Source: Dehalococcoidia bacterium (GTDB lineage Bacteria; Chloroflexota; Dehalococcoidia; UBA2979). Taken from it: a stretch of 20,626 bases of DNA. The position numbers were made by a program, and so were the translations under genes. The notes under the pieces are model-generated. The model did not search any database. It worked only from the letters and a program-made list of their open reading frames with translations, and was not told the DNA's origin. The stretch's first letter is position 1. Each line of letters begins with the position of its first letter. The stretch lies in the NCBI GenBank assembly GCA_004297315.1, contig SCTU01000169.1:1-20626 (forward strand). The letters run 5' to 3'. Shown here piece after piece: positions 7,722-14,494 of the stretch.

Positions 7722-8702
7722 GTGGCCGTCGAGTCGGAGAGTGGCGTCAAGGTGCTGATTGTGGCGGCCCTGGGCGGGAACGCGCTGCTGCGCCGGGGCC
7801 AGCGGATGGACCAGGCCGTCCAGCAGCGGAACATCGATGCCGCCGTCCGCTCGCTCGCCACGCTCGCGTCGGCGCACCGGCTCGTGATCACCCACGGAAA
7901 CGGGCCGCAGGTCGGCCTGCTGGCGCTGGAGCAAGAGGCCTACCGAGACGCCGAACCGTACTCGCTGGACGTGCTCGGCTCGGAGACGCAGGGCATGATC
8001 GGCTACCTGGTCGAGGAGGCGCTGCGCGAGGCGCTTCCTTCCCGCGAGGTTGCGACGCTCCTCACGCAGGTGCTTGTCGACCGAGCCGACCCCGCCTTCA
8101 AGCGTCCCACGAAGCCGATCGGCCCAACCTACCCGGAGGCGACCGCGCGGTCGCTCGCCCGGGAGCGCGGATGGACCGTCGCTCCCGAGGGCGACGCGTT
8201 CAGACGCGTTGTGCCGTCACCAGCCCCGCAGCGCATCCTCGAAATGGCCGCGGTCCGGCTGCTGGTCGGCCACGAAGTGACCGTGATCTGCGCCGGCGGG
8301 GGCGGGGTTCCCGTGGTGACTGACGCTACGGGCGCCTGGCACGGCGTCGAGGCGGTGATCGACAAGGACCTGACAGCCTCACTGCTGGCGCGCGAGCTTC
8401 GGGCCGACCTTCTGCTGCTGCTGACCGATGTGGACGCCGTCCGCGCGGGCTGGGGCACGGAGGATGAGCGCCGGATCTCGATGGCCACGCCGCTCGCCCT
8501 TCGCCGGGAACGGTTTGCGGAGGGGACGATGGCGCCGAAGGTGGAAGCAGCCTGTCAGTTCGTGGAGGCCACCGGCAACCGCGCCGCCATCGGCTGCCTG
8601 GACCAGGCCGCGGCGGTCCTGCGCGGACTGGCGGGGACCAACATCGTGCGGGACGGCATCACGCCGATGTCCTTCTGGCCGGAGGCTACCCCAGCTCTTT
8701 GA
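7722..8702 (+). CDS. arcC: Carbamate kinase
   Basis: A 326-residue amino acid kinase-family enzyme that transfers phosphate between carbamoyl phosphate and ADP. It normally makes ATP at the end of the arginine deiminase, agmatine or purine/allantoin routes. Family signatures are clear: 'ALGGNALLRRG' at 16-26, 'THGNGPQVG' at 57-65, 'GSETQGMIGY' at 86-95, 'KPIGPTY' at 131-137, 'VICAGGGGVPVV' at 188-199, and 'GVEAVIDKDLTASLLA' at 208-223, followed by 'LLLLTDVDAV'. Length is close to the usual 310. GTG 7722 is the likely start; a GTG ten codons further in is an alternative. The ribosome-binding site is poor. No arginine deiminase or carbamoyltransferase gene is in the window, so its metabolic route is unknown. 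A four-codon ATG..TAG overlaps the GTG by one base (7711-7722). Confidence 0.93.
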   Translation: MAVESESGVKVLIVAALGGNALLRRGQRMDQAVQQRNIDAAVRSLATLASAHRLVITHGNGPQVGLLALEQEAYRDAEPYSLDVLGSETQGMIGYLVEEALREALPSREVATLLTQVLVDRADPAFKRPTKPIGPTYPEATARSLARERGWTVAPEGDAFRRVVPSPAPQRILEMAAVRLLVGHEVTVICAGGGGVPVVTDATGAWHGVEAVIDKDLTASLLARELRADLLLLLTDVDAVRAGWGTEDERRISMATPLALRRERFAEGTMAPKVEAACQFVEATGNRAAIGCLDQAAAVLRGLAGTNIVRDGITPMSFWPEATPAL

Positions 8703-8735
8703 GGTACGGCCGCTTAACGGGTGGGGTGCGGAACC

Positions 8736-9245
8736 TCAGCGGTAGTTGCCGAACGTCAACTCGACGCCGAAGTCGTTTTGCCGGAGCGCCTCGATGGCGG
8801 CCTGGAGGTCGTCACGCGTCGGGCCGGAGACGCGCACGGCGTCGCCCTGGATCTGGGACTGGACCTTCTTCAGTTTCTGGTCGCGGATGTACTGCGTGAT
8901 CTTCTTCGCGGTGTCGCTGTCGATCGCCTGGATCAGGGTGATGACCTGACGGACGGTGTCGCCGCCCGCGGGTTCGACCTTGCCCCGCTTGATGTTTTTC
9001 ATCGGGATCTTGCGTGCGAGCAGGCGGCCGAACAGCACGTCCCACGCCGCGTCGAGCTTGAACTCGTCACTCGTGTGCATCTCGATGGTGCTCGCCTTGC
9101 GGTCGAACTCGATCTCCACGAGGACGCCCTTGAAATCGTACCGGCCCGTGATCTCCTTCAACGCCTGATTGACGGCGTTGTCGACCTCCTGCAGGTCGCA
9201 GCCTGTGGTGATGTCGAAGGACTCGGTTTTGGCCATCGGGTACAT
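8736..9245 (-). CDS. yajQ: YajQ-family nucleotide-binding protein
   Basis: A 169-residue (or 166-residue) soluble protein of the YajQ/DUF520 family. The characteristic start 'ESFDITTGCDLQEVDNAVNQ' and the end 'VELTFGNYR' are both present, as is 'EITGRYDFKG' in the first half and 'KKITQYIRDQKLKKVQSQIQ' in the second. Family members bind nucleotides; one Xanthomonas homologue binds cyclic di-GMP and acts with a transcription factor, and the E. coli protein is known as an RNA/nucleotide binder. The function here is not defined beyond that. The first ATG at 9245 has a better-placed AGGGACGG ribosome-binding stretch, while the internal ATG at 9236 gives the more typical N-terminus. The gene converges on carbamate kinase across a 33-bp gap. 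Confidence 0.93.
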   Translation of the reverse strand: MYPMAKTESFDITTGCDLQEVDNAVNQALKEITGRYDFKGVLVEIEFDRKASTIEMHTSDEFKLDAAWDVLFGRLLARKIPMKNIKRGKVEPAGGDTVRQVITLIQAIDSDTAKKITQYIRDQKLKKVQSQIQGDAVRVSGPTRDDLQAAIEALRQNDFGVELTFGNYR

Positions 9246-9275
9246 TCCGTCCCTGAATTGATGTCAGCCGTCCGC

Positions 9276-9319
9276 CGACCGCCACCCCCTGCAAGGCGGT
9301 CGACGCAGGCACTCTGCGT
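9276..9319 (-). terminator. Two adjacent hairpins between cupin and yajQ
   Basis: ACGCAG-5 nt-CTGCGT at 9303-9319 is followed, in the direction of transcription, by CGACCGCC-11 nt-GGCGGTCG at 9276-9302. Both are perfect. They lie 3' of the cupin gene and 5' of yajQ. Without T-runs they may act as a rho-independent-like stop, as mRNA end protection, or as a yajQ leader structure. Confidence 0.4.
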
Positions 9320-9332
9320 GTTCGGTGATGGG

Positions 9333-9719
9333 CTACGCGGGCGCTGGCCCGTCCACGTTGGTCGTCGGCGGCCCATGGCCCGCACGTGTCACGACGATCC
9401 GGCTCGCCTCGGTGCCCGTGTTCAACTCGCGGTGGACGGCGCCGCGCGGGACGTAGAGGAAATCGCCTGGCCCGGCCTCGAAGACCGAGGAGCCCCCCGG
9501 CCCCGACTCCATGCGCAGCGTACCGGACACGACGAAGATCACGCTCTCGTACTCGCCGTGATGGTGCCAGCCGGAGTCCATGCCCGGCTCGGTACGCGCG
9601 AGTCCAGACCACAGACCGTCCGTCGCGAACGCCTGCTCGCGCACCATGCCCTCGACGGTGGGGCCGACCACCGTCCGCTCGGCGGCCGTCCGCCCGATTA
9701 CCGGCTCGCTCTCGCTCAT
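9333..9719 (-). CDS. Small single-domain cupin
   Basis: A 128-residue protein with one cupin barrel. Motif 1 is present at about 46-66 (GMDSGWHHHGEYESVIFVVSG) with the metal-binding histidines and glutamate, and motif 2 is a complete match at about 84-99 (GDFLYVPRGAVHRELN), so a bound metal such as Fe, Mn, Ni or Zn is expected. The start ATG 9719 has a GGAGG ribosome-binding site. Stand-alone cupins of this type can be dioxygenases, isomerases or simple ligand-binding proteins, and the sequence does not separate these. It lies between yajQ and a lipoprotein gene, all leftward, without clear functional linkage. Confidence 0.88.
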   Translation of the reverse strand: MSESEPVIGRTAAERTVVGPTVEGMVREQAFATDGLWSGLARTEPGMDSGWHHHGEYESVIFVVSGTLRMESGPGGSSVFEAGPGDFLYVPRGAVHRELNTGTEASRIVVTRAGHGPPTTNVDGPAPA

Positions 9720-9805
9720 CGGTCCTCCACCTGCGAGACGCAGTCTACATCGTGCGCTGGTGCGTCAGCCGGTGTGAGGCCGGATGGGTCGTATTGGACG
9801 GCGCG

Positions 9806-10261
9806 CTACGGGCTGAGACGGCACTCGACCTCGTAGCCGACCTTGGTCTCGATGCGTTCGGGGAGCACCTGTCCCGGCACAGCGGCCTCGTAGCACACGC
9901 GCGACCCGGTAAACGTGCGCTCCTGGCCACCGACGACCACCGTAAACCGGTAGCGCTCCGGGCTTTGGACGTGCTCCAACCGAATGACTGTCCAGTCGGG
10001 TTGAGCACCGGAGGCCGGCGGAGCCGTTGCGGCCGGCGTCGAGGTGCCGGTCGGCGGCGTTGCCGTGGCTGCCGGCGCCGGCGTCCGCAGTGCTGGGGAA
10101 GTGGCAGAGGCTTCGGGCCGCTCGGCCTCGGAGCAGCCGGCGAGCACGGCCGCGAGGAGCAGGAGCGCCGCGCTCAACTGGCCAGCCGGCCACCGGCCGA
10201 TCTGAGCACCCCCCGGCACGCGGCGGGTTCGCTGGACTCGCCCTCGCATCAGACCTGCCAT
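9806..10261 (-). CDS. Small lipoprotein of unknown function
   Basis: About 151 residues. I chose ATG 10261 because a GGAGG ribosome-binding site sits four bases upstream; ATG 10249 is an alternative. A basic N-terminus (RGRVQRTRRVPGG) leads into a hydrophobic helix and the lipobox 'LAGC' with C43, so the mature protein should be lipid-anchored outside the cytoplasm. An Ala/Thr/Pro tether of about 40 residues follows, then a compact domain of about 65 residues (PDWTVIRLEHVQSPERYRF onwards) with two cysteines (VCYEA and VECRL) that may form a disulfide. I do not recognise the domain. It is the last gene of the leftward block, 115 bp beyond the large Tat lipoprotein and separated from it by a hairpin. 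Confidence 0.7.
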   Translation of the reverse strand: MAGLMRGRVQRTRRVPGGAQIGRWPAGQLSAALLLLAAVLAGCSEAERPEASATSPALRTPAPAATATPPTGTSTPAATAPPASGAQPDWTVIRLEHVQSPERYRFTVVVGGQERTFTGSRVCYEAAVPGQVLPERIETKVGYEVECRLSP

Positions 10262-10309
10262 CCAGCCTCCGAGGCCGTACGCAGCCGGCCGGGTATCTCG
10301 TGGCGCCAA

Positions 10310-10335
10310 ACCGGCCCGACATCTGTCGGACCGGT
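10310..10335 (-). terminator. Probable transcription terminator hairpin
   Basis: ACCGGCCCGAC-ATCT-GTCGGACCGGT: 11-bp arms with a single mismatch (a wobble pair in RNA) and a 4-nt loop. It lies 42 bp past the stop of the large Tat lipoprotein gene on the leftward strand and is followed there by TTTGG. The stem is strong and the U-tract short. Confidence 0.6.
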
Positions 10336-10376
10336 CTGCGTTGTCGACGCCTCTGTACGCGGCCGTGGCCCAGTCC

Positions 10377-11996
10377 CTAGACGACCTCGATCGCCAACCG
10401 GTAGACCGGGAGCCGGTAGCCGAGGTTCAGGGCGGGGTGGTCCTGCGCGAATGTCAGGTGCGGCAGGTTGTACTGCCACGGGTACTTGCCGTGCGCGTTG
10501 TCGTAGATCATCGGGTACAGCTCGATGAGGTGCGTCCCGGGCGTGCCGGTGGCGACCATCTGCATCGCGACGTCGCCGTTACTCGCAAAGCCGCACGCCA
10601 TCCCCATGTAGGTGTTGTCGTACGTGACCGCCACGCCGTTGTCCAACTCGGTCCAGCCGATGCCCTTCACATGCACGGTGAACTTCTCGCCCGCCTTCAC
10701 CTTCTGCGGCGTGACGCTGTCGATGCTTCGCTCGACGTAGAACGGCACCTCCGCGAGGGTCTTGTCCCCGTCGACCACACGGATGGCATGCCACCCGCCG
10801 AGCGTGTCCGGCACGTCGATGGGGGCCGAGATCTTTCCATCTGCAGACACCGTCGCCTTGCCCAACGGTGTGTCGACCAGGTTCCAACCGCCGACGACAC
10901 GGTTGCCCGTGACGTTCATCCACTTGATCTCTACGTTGGCGCCAGCGGGCAGCCCGCTGACTTCGAGTTTCGACGCCGTCTTGATCGGTCCCGCGGCCGG
11001 CACAAGCGCCGCCTTCGAGGTGCTCGTTGCGGCGATGTTGGAACTGCCGACGGTGGTCCGGCCAGACTTGGGGTCGGTGCTGACCTTCGCTTGCTCGGGC
11101 CACTCGAGTGCGTTGGCCGGCGCTCCGTTGTCCGCGGTGACGCGGAACGGGACGGCCCACTTGTTGATGGAGGCGACCGGCGACTGCTCGATGTTCAGGT
11201 AGGGCAGCGCGTGGCTCGCGCCGTCGAACTGGATGACGTGCGTGCCCACTGGCCCGGCGGCGCGCACCTGGAACTCCGCCGTCCCGTGCGTGGTCGTCGC
11301 GCTGACGAAGCCCATGTAGGTGTTGTCGTACCGGATCGACCCGGTACTCGTGTACGCCGAGGAGCCGAGCCCGGTGACCTTGACTTTGATCGGCGTCCCA
11401 ATGGGGCCCTCACGCGGGCTCAATTCGAAGGTCCGCTCGATCGAGAAACCGGCCTTGGCGGCCTCGGTGCCCTCGACAAGGGCGTAGATGTCATGGACGC
11501 CGAAGAAGTCCTCCGGGGCGGTAAAGTTGCCCGTGAACTTGCCCTGCGCGTCCGTGGTGACCTGGCCGAGCGTTGCGCGCCGCGGCGTCCACACCCGGTC
11601 GACGTACTGGACCTCGTTGTTGACCAGGTCGGTCTTGTAGCTGCCGTCGACCGTCTGCCACACGAAGTCGAGGCGTGTCGAGGGCTTAAGTCCTTCGCCC
11701 GTGACCGTGAACTTCGTCCCGCCCGGGCCTCGCTCTGGCGACGTCTTCAGTGAGATGAGGTTCGCCGGGATCGTCGCGGTCGCGGTCGCTGCCCCGGCGG
11801 GCGTCGCCGTGGCTGTCGAGGTGGCGCTTGCGCCCGCCGCGGGCGTGCCGGCCGGCTTCCCAGTTTCGTCGGACTTGGTGCTGCACCCGATGAGCGCGGC
11901 GCCCGTCAGCGCCACGCCACCGATTGCGGCGCCCCGCAGGACCCGTCGCCGGCTCAAGCGGTTGGTGAAGATATCCGCCCAGTAATCCGCCGGCAT
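10377..11996 (-). CDS. Tat-exported lipoprotein with duplicated A-B-A'-B' beta-sandwich modules
   Basis: A 539-residue extracytoplasmic protein. ATG 11996 has an AAGGAGGGG ribosome-binding site. Residues 15-20 (SRRRVL) form a twin-arginine motif, followed by a hydrophobic stretch and a lipobox ending in C38 (GAALIGC), so a folded, lipid-anchored product is expected. A tether rich in Ala/Thr/Pro runs to about 78. Module A (about 79-188) and module A' (about 331-423) share the order 'G-K-F/I...DxxGxHxI..V......F.IER'. Module B (about 189-271) and B' (about 424-518) share 'YDNTYMG' at 223-229 and 459-465 and a 'GPVGTHVIQ'/'GTPGTHLIE' strand. The sandwiches look IPT/Ig-like. Function is unknown; position downstream of the NrfD operon suggests an accessory or surface subunit. 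Confidence 0.85.
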   Translation of the reverse strand: MPADYWADIFTNRLSRRRVLRGAAIGGVALTGAALIGCSTKSDETGKPAGTPAAGASATSTATATPAGAATATATIPANLISLKTSPERGPGGTKFTVTGEGLKPSTRLDFVWQTVDGSYKTDLVNNEVQYVDRVWTPRRATLGQVTTDAQGKFTGNFTAPEDFFGVHDIYALVEGTEAAKAGFSIERTFELSPREGPIGTPIKVKVTGLGSSAYTSTGSIRYDNTYMGFVSATTTHGTAEFQVRAAGPVGTHVIQFDGASHALPYLNIEQSPVASINKWAVPFRVTADNGAPANALEWPEQAKVSTDPKSGRTTVGSSNIAATSTSKAALVPAAGPIKTASKLEVSGLPAGANVEIKWMNVTGNRVVGGWNLVDTPLGKATVSADGKISAPIDVPDTLGGWHAIRVVDGDKTLAEVPFYVERSIDSVTPQKVKAGEKFTVHVKGIGWTELDNGVAVTYDNTYMGMACGFASNGDVAMQMVATGTPGTHLIELYPMIYDNAHGKYPWQYNLPHLTFAQDHPALNLGYRLPVYRLAIEVV

Positions 11997-12055
11997 CGTG
12001 TGCCCCTCCTTGCCGTTATCCGGACGCCGAAGAGGTCCGGAGCCGCCATAGTTTA

Positions 12056-12091
12056 ACTGCCCACCGGTGCATAGTTGCGCCGGTGGGCAGT
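12056..12091 (-). terminator. 12-bp perfect hairpin between two lipoprotein genes
   Basis: ACTGCCCACCGG at 12056-12067 and CCGGTGGGCAGT at 12080-12091 pair perfectly around a 12-nt loop. It sits between the end of one lipoprotein gene and the start of the next. No U-run follows on either strand, so it may be a terminator, a partial attenuator or an mRNA-stabilising structure. Confidence 0.5.
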
Positions 12092-12109
12092 AGATGTAGG
12101 AACTTATTT

Positions 12110-12138
12110 CTGTGGCCCGCTCGTCTCGACGGCCACAG
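12110..12138 (-). terminator. 8-bp hairpin just after the 12149-12925 gene
   Basis: CTGTGGCC at 12110-12117 pairs with GGCCACAG at 12131-12138 across a 13-nt loop, 11 nt past the lipoprotein stop codon. In leftward transcripts it precedes the 12-bp hairpin, giving two stacked stem-loops in one gap. Confidence 0.45.
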
Positions 12139-12148
12139 GCGCCGGGCG

Positions 12149-12925
12149 CTAGTTCACAATCATCGTCCGCGAGTCGGTTGAGGTCTTCGACCCATCGACC
12201 ATCACACGCTCTGCACCGGGGGCGGTGAAGGCTGCGATCTCTTTGTATGTCGCAGTCGCGCCGCTCTTGGTCTTGGCCTCGACGGTCCAGTCGAGGGTGC
12301 CGAGCGGGGTCTCCATCGGGACGTCATACGTTGCGGTCCAGAACCAGCCGGCGTCGCCGTGCCTGCCGTAGCGGAACGTGGCATCCTTGCCAGCCACCTT
12401 CAGCACGAGGCTCTCGATGGTCGCAGGCTGCAGTTCCGTACCGGTGTTGTCGTAGGCGGTCAGGCGCCACACGATGCGCATCCCGCGCGAGAACATGCTC
12501 GTGCGGGCGCACCCGATGGTCGCGTCCACGTTGAACGGGCTCTCGCCTGCACCGGACGTCACGGTGTCGACGTAGAACACGATCGGCACCTTTTGTGCCG
12601 CCGGCGGGGTCGCGGCCGGCGGGGCCGGCGTCGCGGTCACGCCCGCGGGCAGCGGAGTGGGCGTCACGCGGGCTGGGGCGTTCTTGATCGATCCGAGGAT
12701 CGGCTGCGTCCCCTTGCGCCACTTCTCCGGCCAGACCAACTCGGCAGCCGGTGCAGGCGAGGCCGTTGTCGTCGCACCGGAGGTTACGGTCTGAGTCGCC
12801 ACGGGCGCCGACGCCGTCGGAGTCGCCTTCTCCTCGTCCTTGCTCGTACAGGCGACCGCGAGCGTCGCGACGAGAGTCAGCCCGATGGCGGCGCCGAAGG
12901 TTCGCTTATGCATTGTGGTGTCCAT
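12149..12925 (-). CDS. Lipoprotein with an Ig-like C-terminal domain, function unknown
   Basis: A 258-residue protein. ATG 12925 is chosen because GGAAGGA sits nine bases upstream; the open frame extends to a TTG at 12943, which overlaps that ribosome-binding site. A short basic start (HKRTF) and a hydrophobic helix end in the lipobox 'LAVAC' with C26. Residues about 27-115 are low-complexity Ala/Thr/Pro with 'LVWPEKWRKGTQPI' in the middle. The C-terminal 140 residues form a beta-rich domain (PIVFYVDTVTSGAGESPFNV, then 'GMRIVWRLTAYDNTGTEL' and 'GTLDWTVEAKTKSGAT') that looks like an Ig-type fold of the kind used for secreted accessory proteins. I cannot name the family. It has its own likely promoter after the cytochrome gene and lies between that gene and the A-B-A'-B' lipoprotein. 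Confidence 0.78.
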   Translation of the reverse strand: MDTTMHKRTFGAAIGLTLVATLAVACTSKDEEKATPTASAPVATQTVTSGATTTASPAPAAELVWPEKWRKGTQPILGSIKNAPARVTPTPLPAGVTATPAPPAATPPAAQKVPIVFYVDTVTSGAGESPFNVDATIGCARTSMFSRGMRIVWRLTAYDNTGTELQPATIESLVLKVAGKDATFRYGRHGDAGWFWTATYDVPMETPLGTLDWTVEAKTKSGATATYKEIAAFTAPGAERVMVDGSKTSTDSRTMIVN

Positions 12926-12954
12926 ATGGGAGCATCCTTCCAATTGAGGGCCGA

Positions 12955-12963
12955 ATCATAACA
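12955..12963 (-). promoter_or_regulatory. Extended -10 promoter for the lipoprotein gene
   Basis: On the leftward strand the sequence reads TGT-TATGAT, an extended -10 element, in an AT-richer gap. Its distance to ATG 12925 predicts a leader of about 22 nt that includes the GGAAGGA ribosome-binding site. No good -35 is seen, which is tolerated with an extended -10. Confidence 0.45.
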
Positions 12964-13026
12964 TGAATGACGCTGACCTCTCCTTCCCGATCGTACGCGC
13001 GGGCGGACGTCTGATCATCCAATAAT

Positions 13027-13554
13027 TTATGGTGCTTTCTCGGATGTTCCGGCACGTTGGCTCGCCTTTGCCGGCTTCCGTCCAGGGTCGTTCGGGGCGG
13101 CGGCCCGCTGCTGCTTCAGGAAGTCGACGATCTGGCCGATCTGAGCGTCGGATATCTGGTCGGGGCCGAACGCGGGCATCACAGCCGGCGCGCCGTCCCG
13201 GATGGCGCCCGTCATGGTCTTGAGGCTCAACGTCCACACCGGCGGGCCGGCGATGCCTCCCTCTCCGCGCAGTCCGTGGCAGCCCGCACAGCCCGAAGCG
13301 AAGTAGACCGATTCCCCTGTGCTGCCTCGGTCGTGCGAGATGGGCGGGTACGGGTCCAGACGGCCGAACACGGCGAGCGGGCTCCGGTCGTATCCGGCGG
13401 AAGTAGCCTGGAAGTTGGAACGCGTATCGGGGGACCGCAGCAAAATGGCGACCAGCATCAGCCCGACGACTGAGACCACACCGACGTAGGTGGCCGCGGC
13501 GCCCCACTTCGAAAGTCGCTCCTCCCAGCCTGCTCGTCCGATTGGGTTAGGCAT
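13027..13554 (-). CDS. Membrane-anchored monoheme cytochrome c
   Basis: A 175-residue class I cytochrome c. One N-terminal transmembrane helix (about 19-39) acts as an uncleaved anchor, so the heme domain faces the periplasm or outer side. The heme site is CAGCH at 89-93 and the likely sixth ligand is M126 (VMPAFG), with the usual final helix 'SDAQIGQIVDFLKQQ'. The C-terminal 25 residues are a charged, disordered tail. Its ATG lies inside the end of the cupredoxin gene (8-nt overlap) behind a strong GGAGGAGG ribosome-binding site, which indicates translational coupling. It plausibly takes electrons from the NrfD/FeS/cupredoxin partners and hands them to a terminal oxidase or to a soluble or multiheme acceptor. 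It is similar in size and role to the ActE subunit of alternative complex III, but anchored. Confidence 0.92.
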   Translation of the reverse strand: MPNPIGRAGWEERLSKWGAAATYVGVVSVVGLMLVAILLRSPDTRSNFQATSAGYDRSPLAVFGRLDPYPPISHDRGSTGESVYFASGCAGCHGLRGEGGIAGPPVWTLSLKTMTGAIRDGAPAVMPAFGPDQISDAQIGQIVDFLKQQRAAAPNDPGRKPAKASQRAGTSEKAP

Positions 13555-14494
13555 CGCGGGCCTCCTCCCCAGGGCCGCCGTTGCGGCCCGCGCGGGCGAT
13601 TGCCACCACGTGCATCGTGACGATGAACATCGTGCCCCAGACCGTCACGATGATGGCGCTCACGAGGAAGCGGTTCACGCCCGGAATACCCGCCGGGGGT
13701 TCCACAAGGTACGTGGCCGGACCGTCGCCGATCGTCAGTTTCAGGTCGAGGGACGAGGGTGCGCGTGCGGCGTTCCCGTCCAGCATCACCTTCAGTGCAC
13801 GCTCGCCCGTGCGTCGGGGGAGGTACTGCAGCACCGCAACACCGTCCTTGCCCGTGGTCGCCGATGCCACCTCGACCGTCTGCGGGTCGAGTCCGTAGAA
13901 CTGGACGGTCTCCGCCAGGACGATTCGGGCGGCCGGGATCGGCGCGCCCTTGGCGTCCGAGGCGGTCACGGAGATGTCCACCTGACTCCCGCGCGCGCTT
14001 CCCACGGGCGCGACGATGGCCAACTGGCTCTTCGGCCGGCTGTCGGGGCCGGTCGCGCCGGCCGCGCCCGCGGGCGCGGCGGCGCCCGCCGGGGTCACGA
14101 TGAGCAAGGCGCTCTTCAACACGTCGTGGATTTCGCACTCGAGGTCGCACTTGATGCGGAACGTGCCCGCCTTGTCCGCGACAAAGCTCCACGTCGCCTC
14201 GCGGTCCGAAGCGTTGATTGTCTTCGTCTCCAGGTTGTAGCCGTCCAGGACGAAGACGTGCTCGTCGCCCATGTGGATCTTCTGGTCCCACACGAACGTG
14301 ATCTCGACGAGCTGGCCCTGCCGGACGTTGATCGTGAAGTTGCCCGGTTTGTCGTTGAATCCCTGCTCAGTGATCGGCACGCGGATCTTCACCGGCTCAG
14401 CGGTCTGGGCGGCGGCGGGGCGGGCGCCGACGGCGAGGACCCCGGTGAGCAGCACTACGCCGGTGAACAGAAGGAGCAGCAGGCGCCGCATCAT
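13547..14494 (-). CDS. Cupredoxin (CuA-like site) with Ig-like domain and C-terminal membrane anchor
   Basis: A 315-residue exported protein. A signal peptide covers about 1-30 (cleavage likely after 'PAAAQ'). Residues about 35-135 form a cupredoxin fold like the cytochrome oxidase subunit II head: 'HMGDEHVFVLDGYNL' supplies H79, and the ligand loop 'CDLECEIHDVL' supplies C116, C120 and H123. The two cysteines four apart point to CuA, but the spacing to histidine is one residue shorter than in classical CuA and no methionine follows at the usual place. A beta-sandwich domain spans about 158-255, and a transmembrane helix (about 276-298) anchors the C-terminus. ATG overlaps the NrfD stop (ATGA); a second ATG follows directly. 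GGAGG lies four bases upstream. It is probably a copper electron carrier of the NrfD complex. Confidence 0.85.
   Translation of the reverse strand: MMRRLLLLLFTGVVLLTGVLAVGARPAAAQTAEPVKIRVPITEQGFNDKPGNFTINVRQGQLVEITFVWDQKIHMGDEHVFVLDGYNLETKTINASDREATWSFVADKAGTFRIKCDLECEIHDVLKSALLIVTPAGAAAPAGAAGATGPDSRPKSQLAIVAPVGSARGSQVDISVTASDAKGAPIPAARIVLAETVQFYGLDPQTVEVASATTGKDGVAVLQYLPRRTGERALKVMLDGNAARAPSSLDLKLTIGDGPATYLVEPPAGIPGVNRFLVSAIIVTVWGTMFIVTMHVVAIARAGRNGGPGEEARDA

Noticed and set aside
8721..10528. Long + strand open frames of 371 and 380 residues
   Set aside because: They are antisense to YajQ, the cupin and the lipoprotein, all of which have clear motifs and ribosome-binding sites; the translations are Arg/Pro/Ala-rich and featureless.
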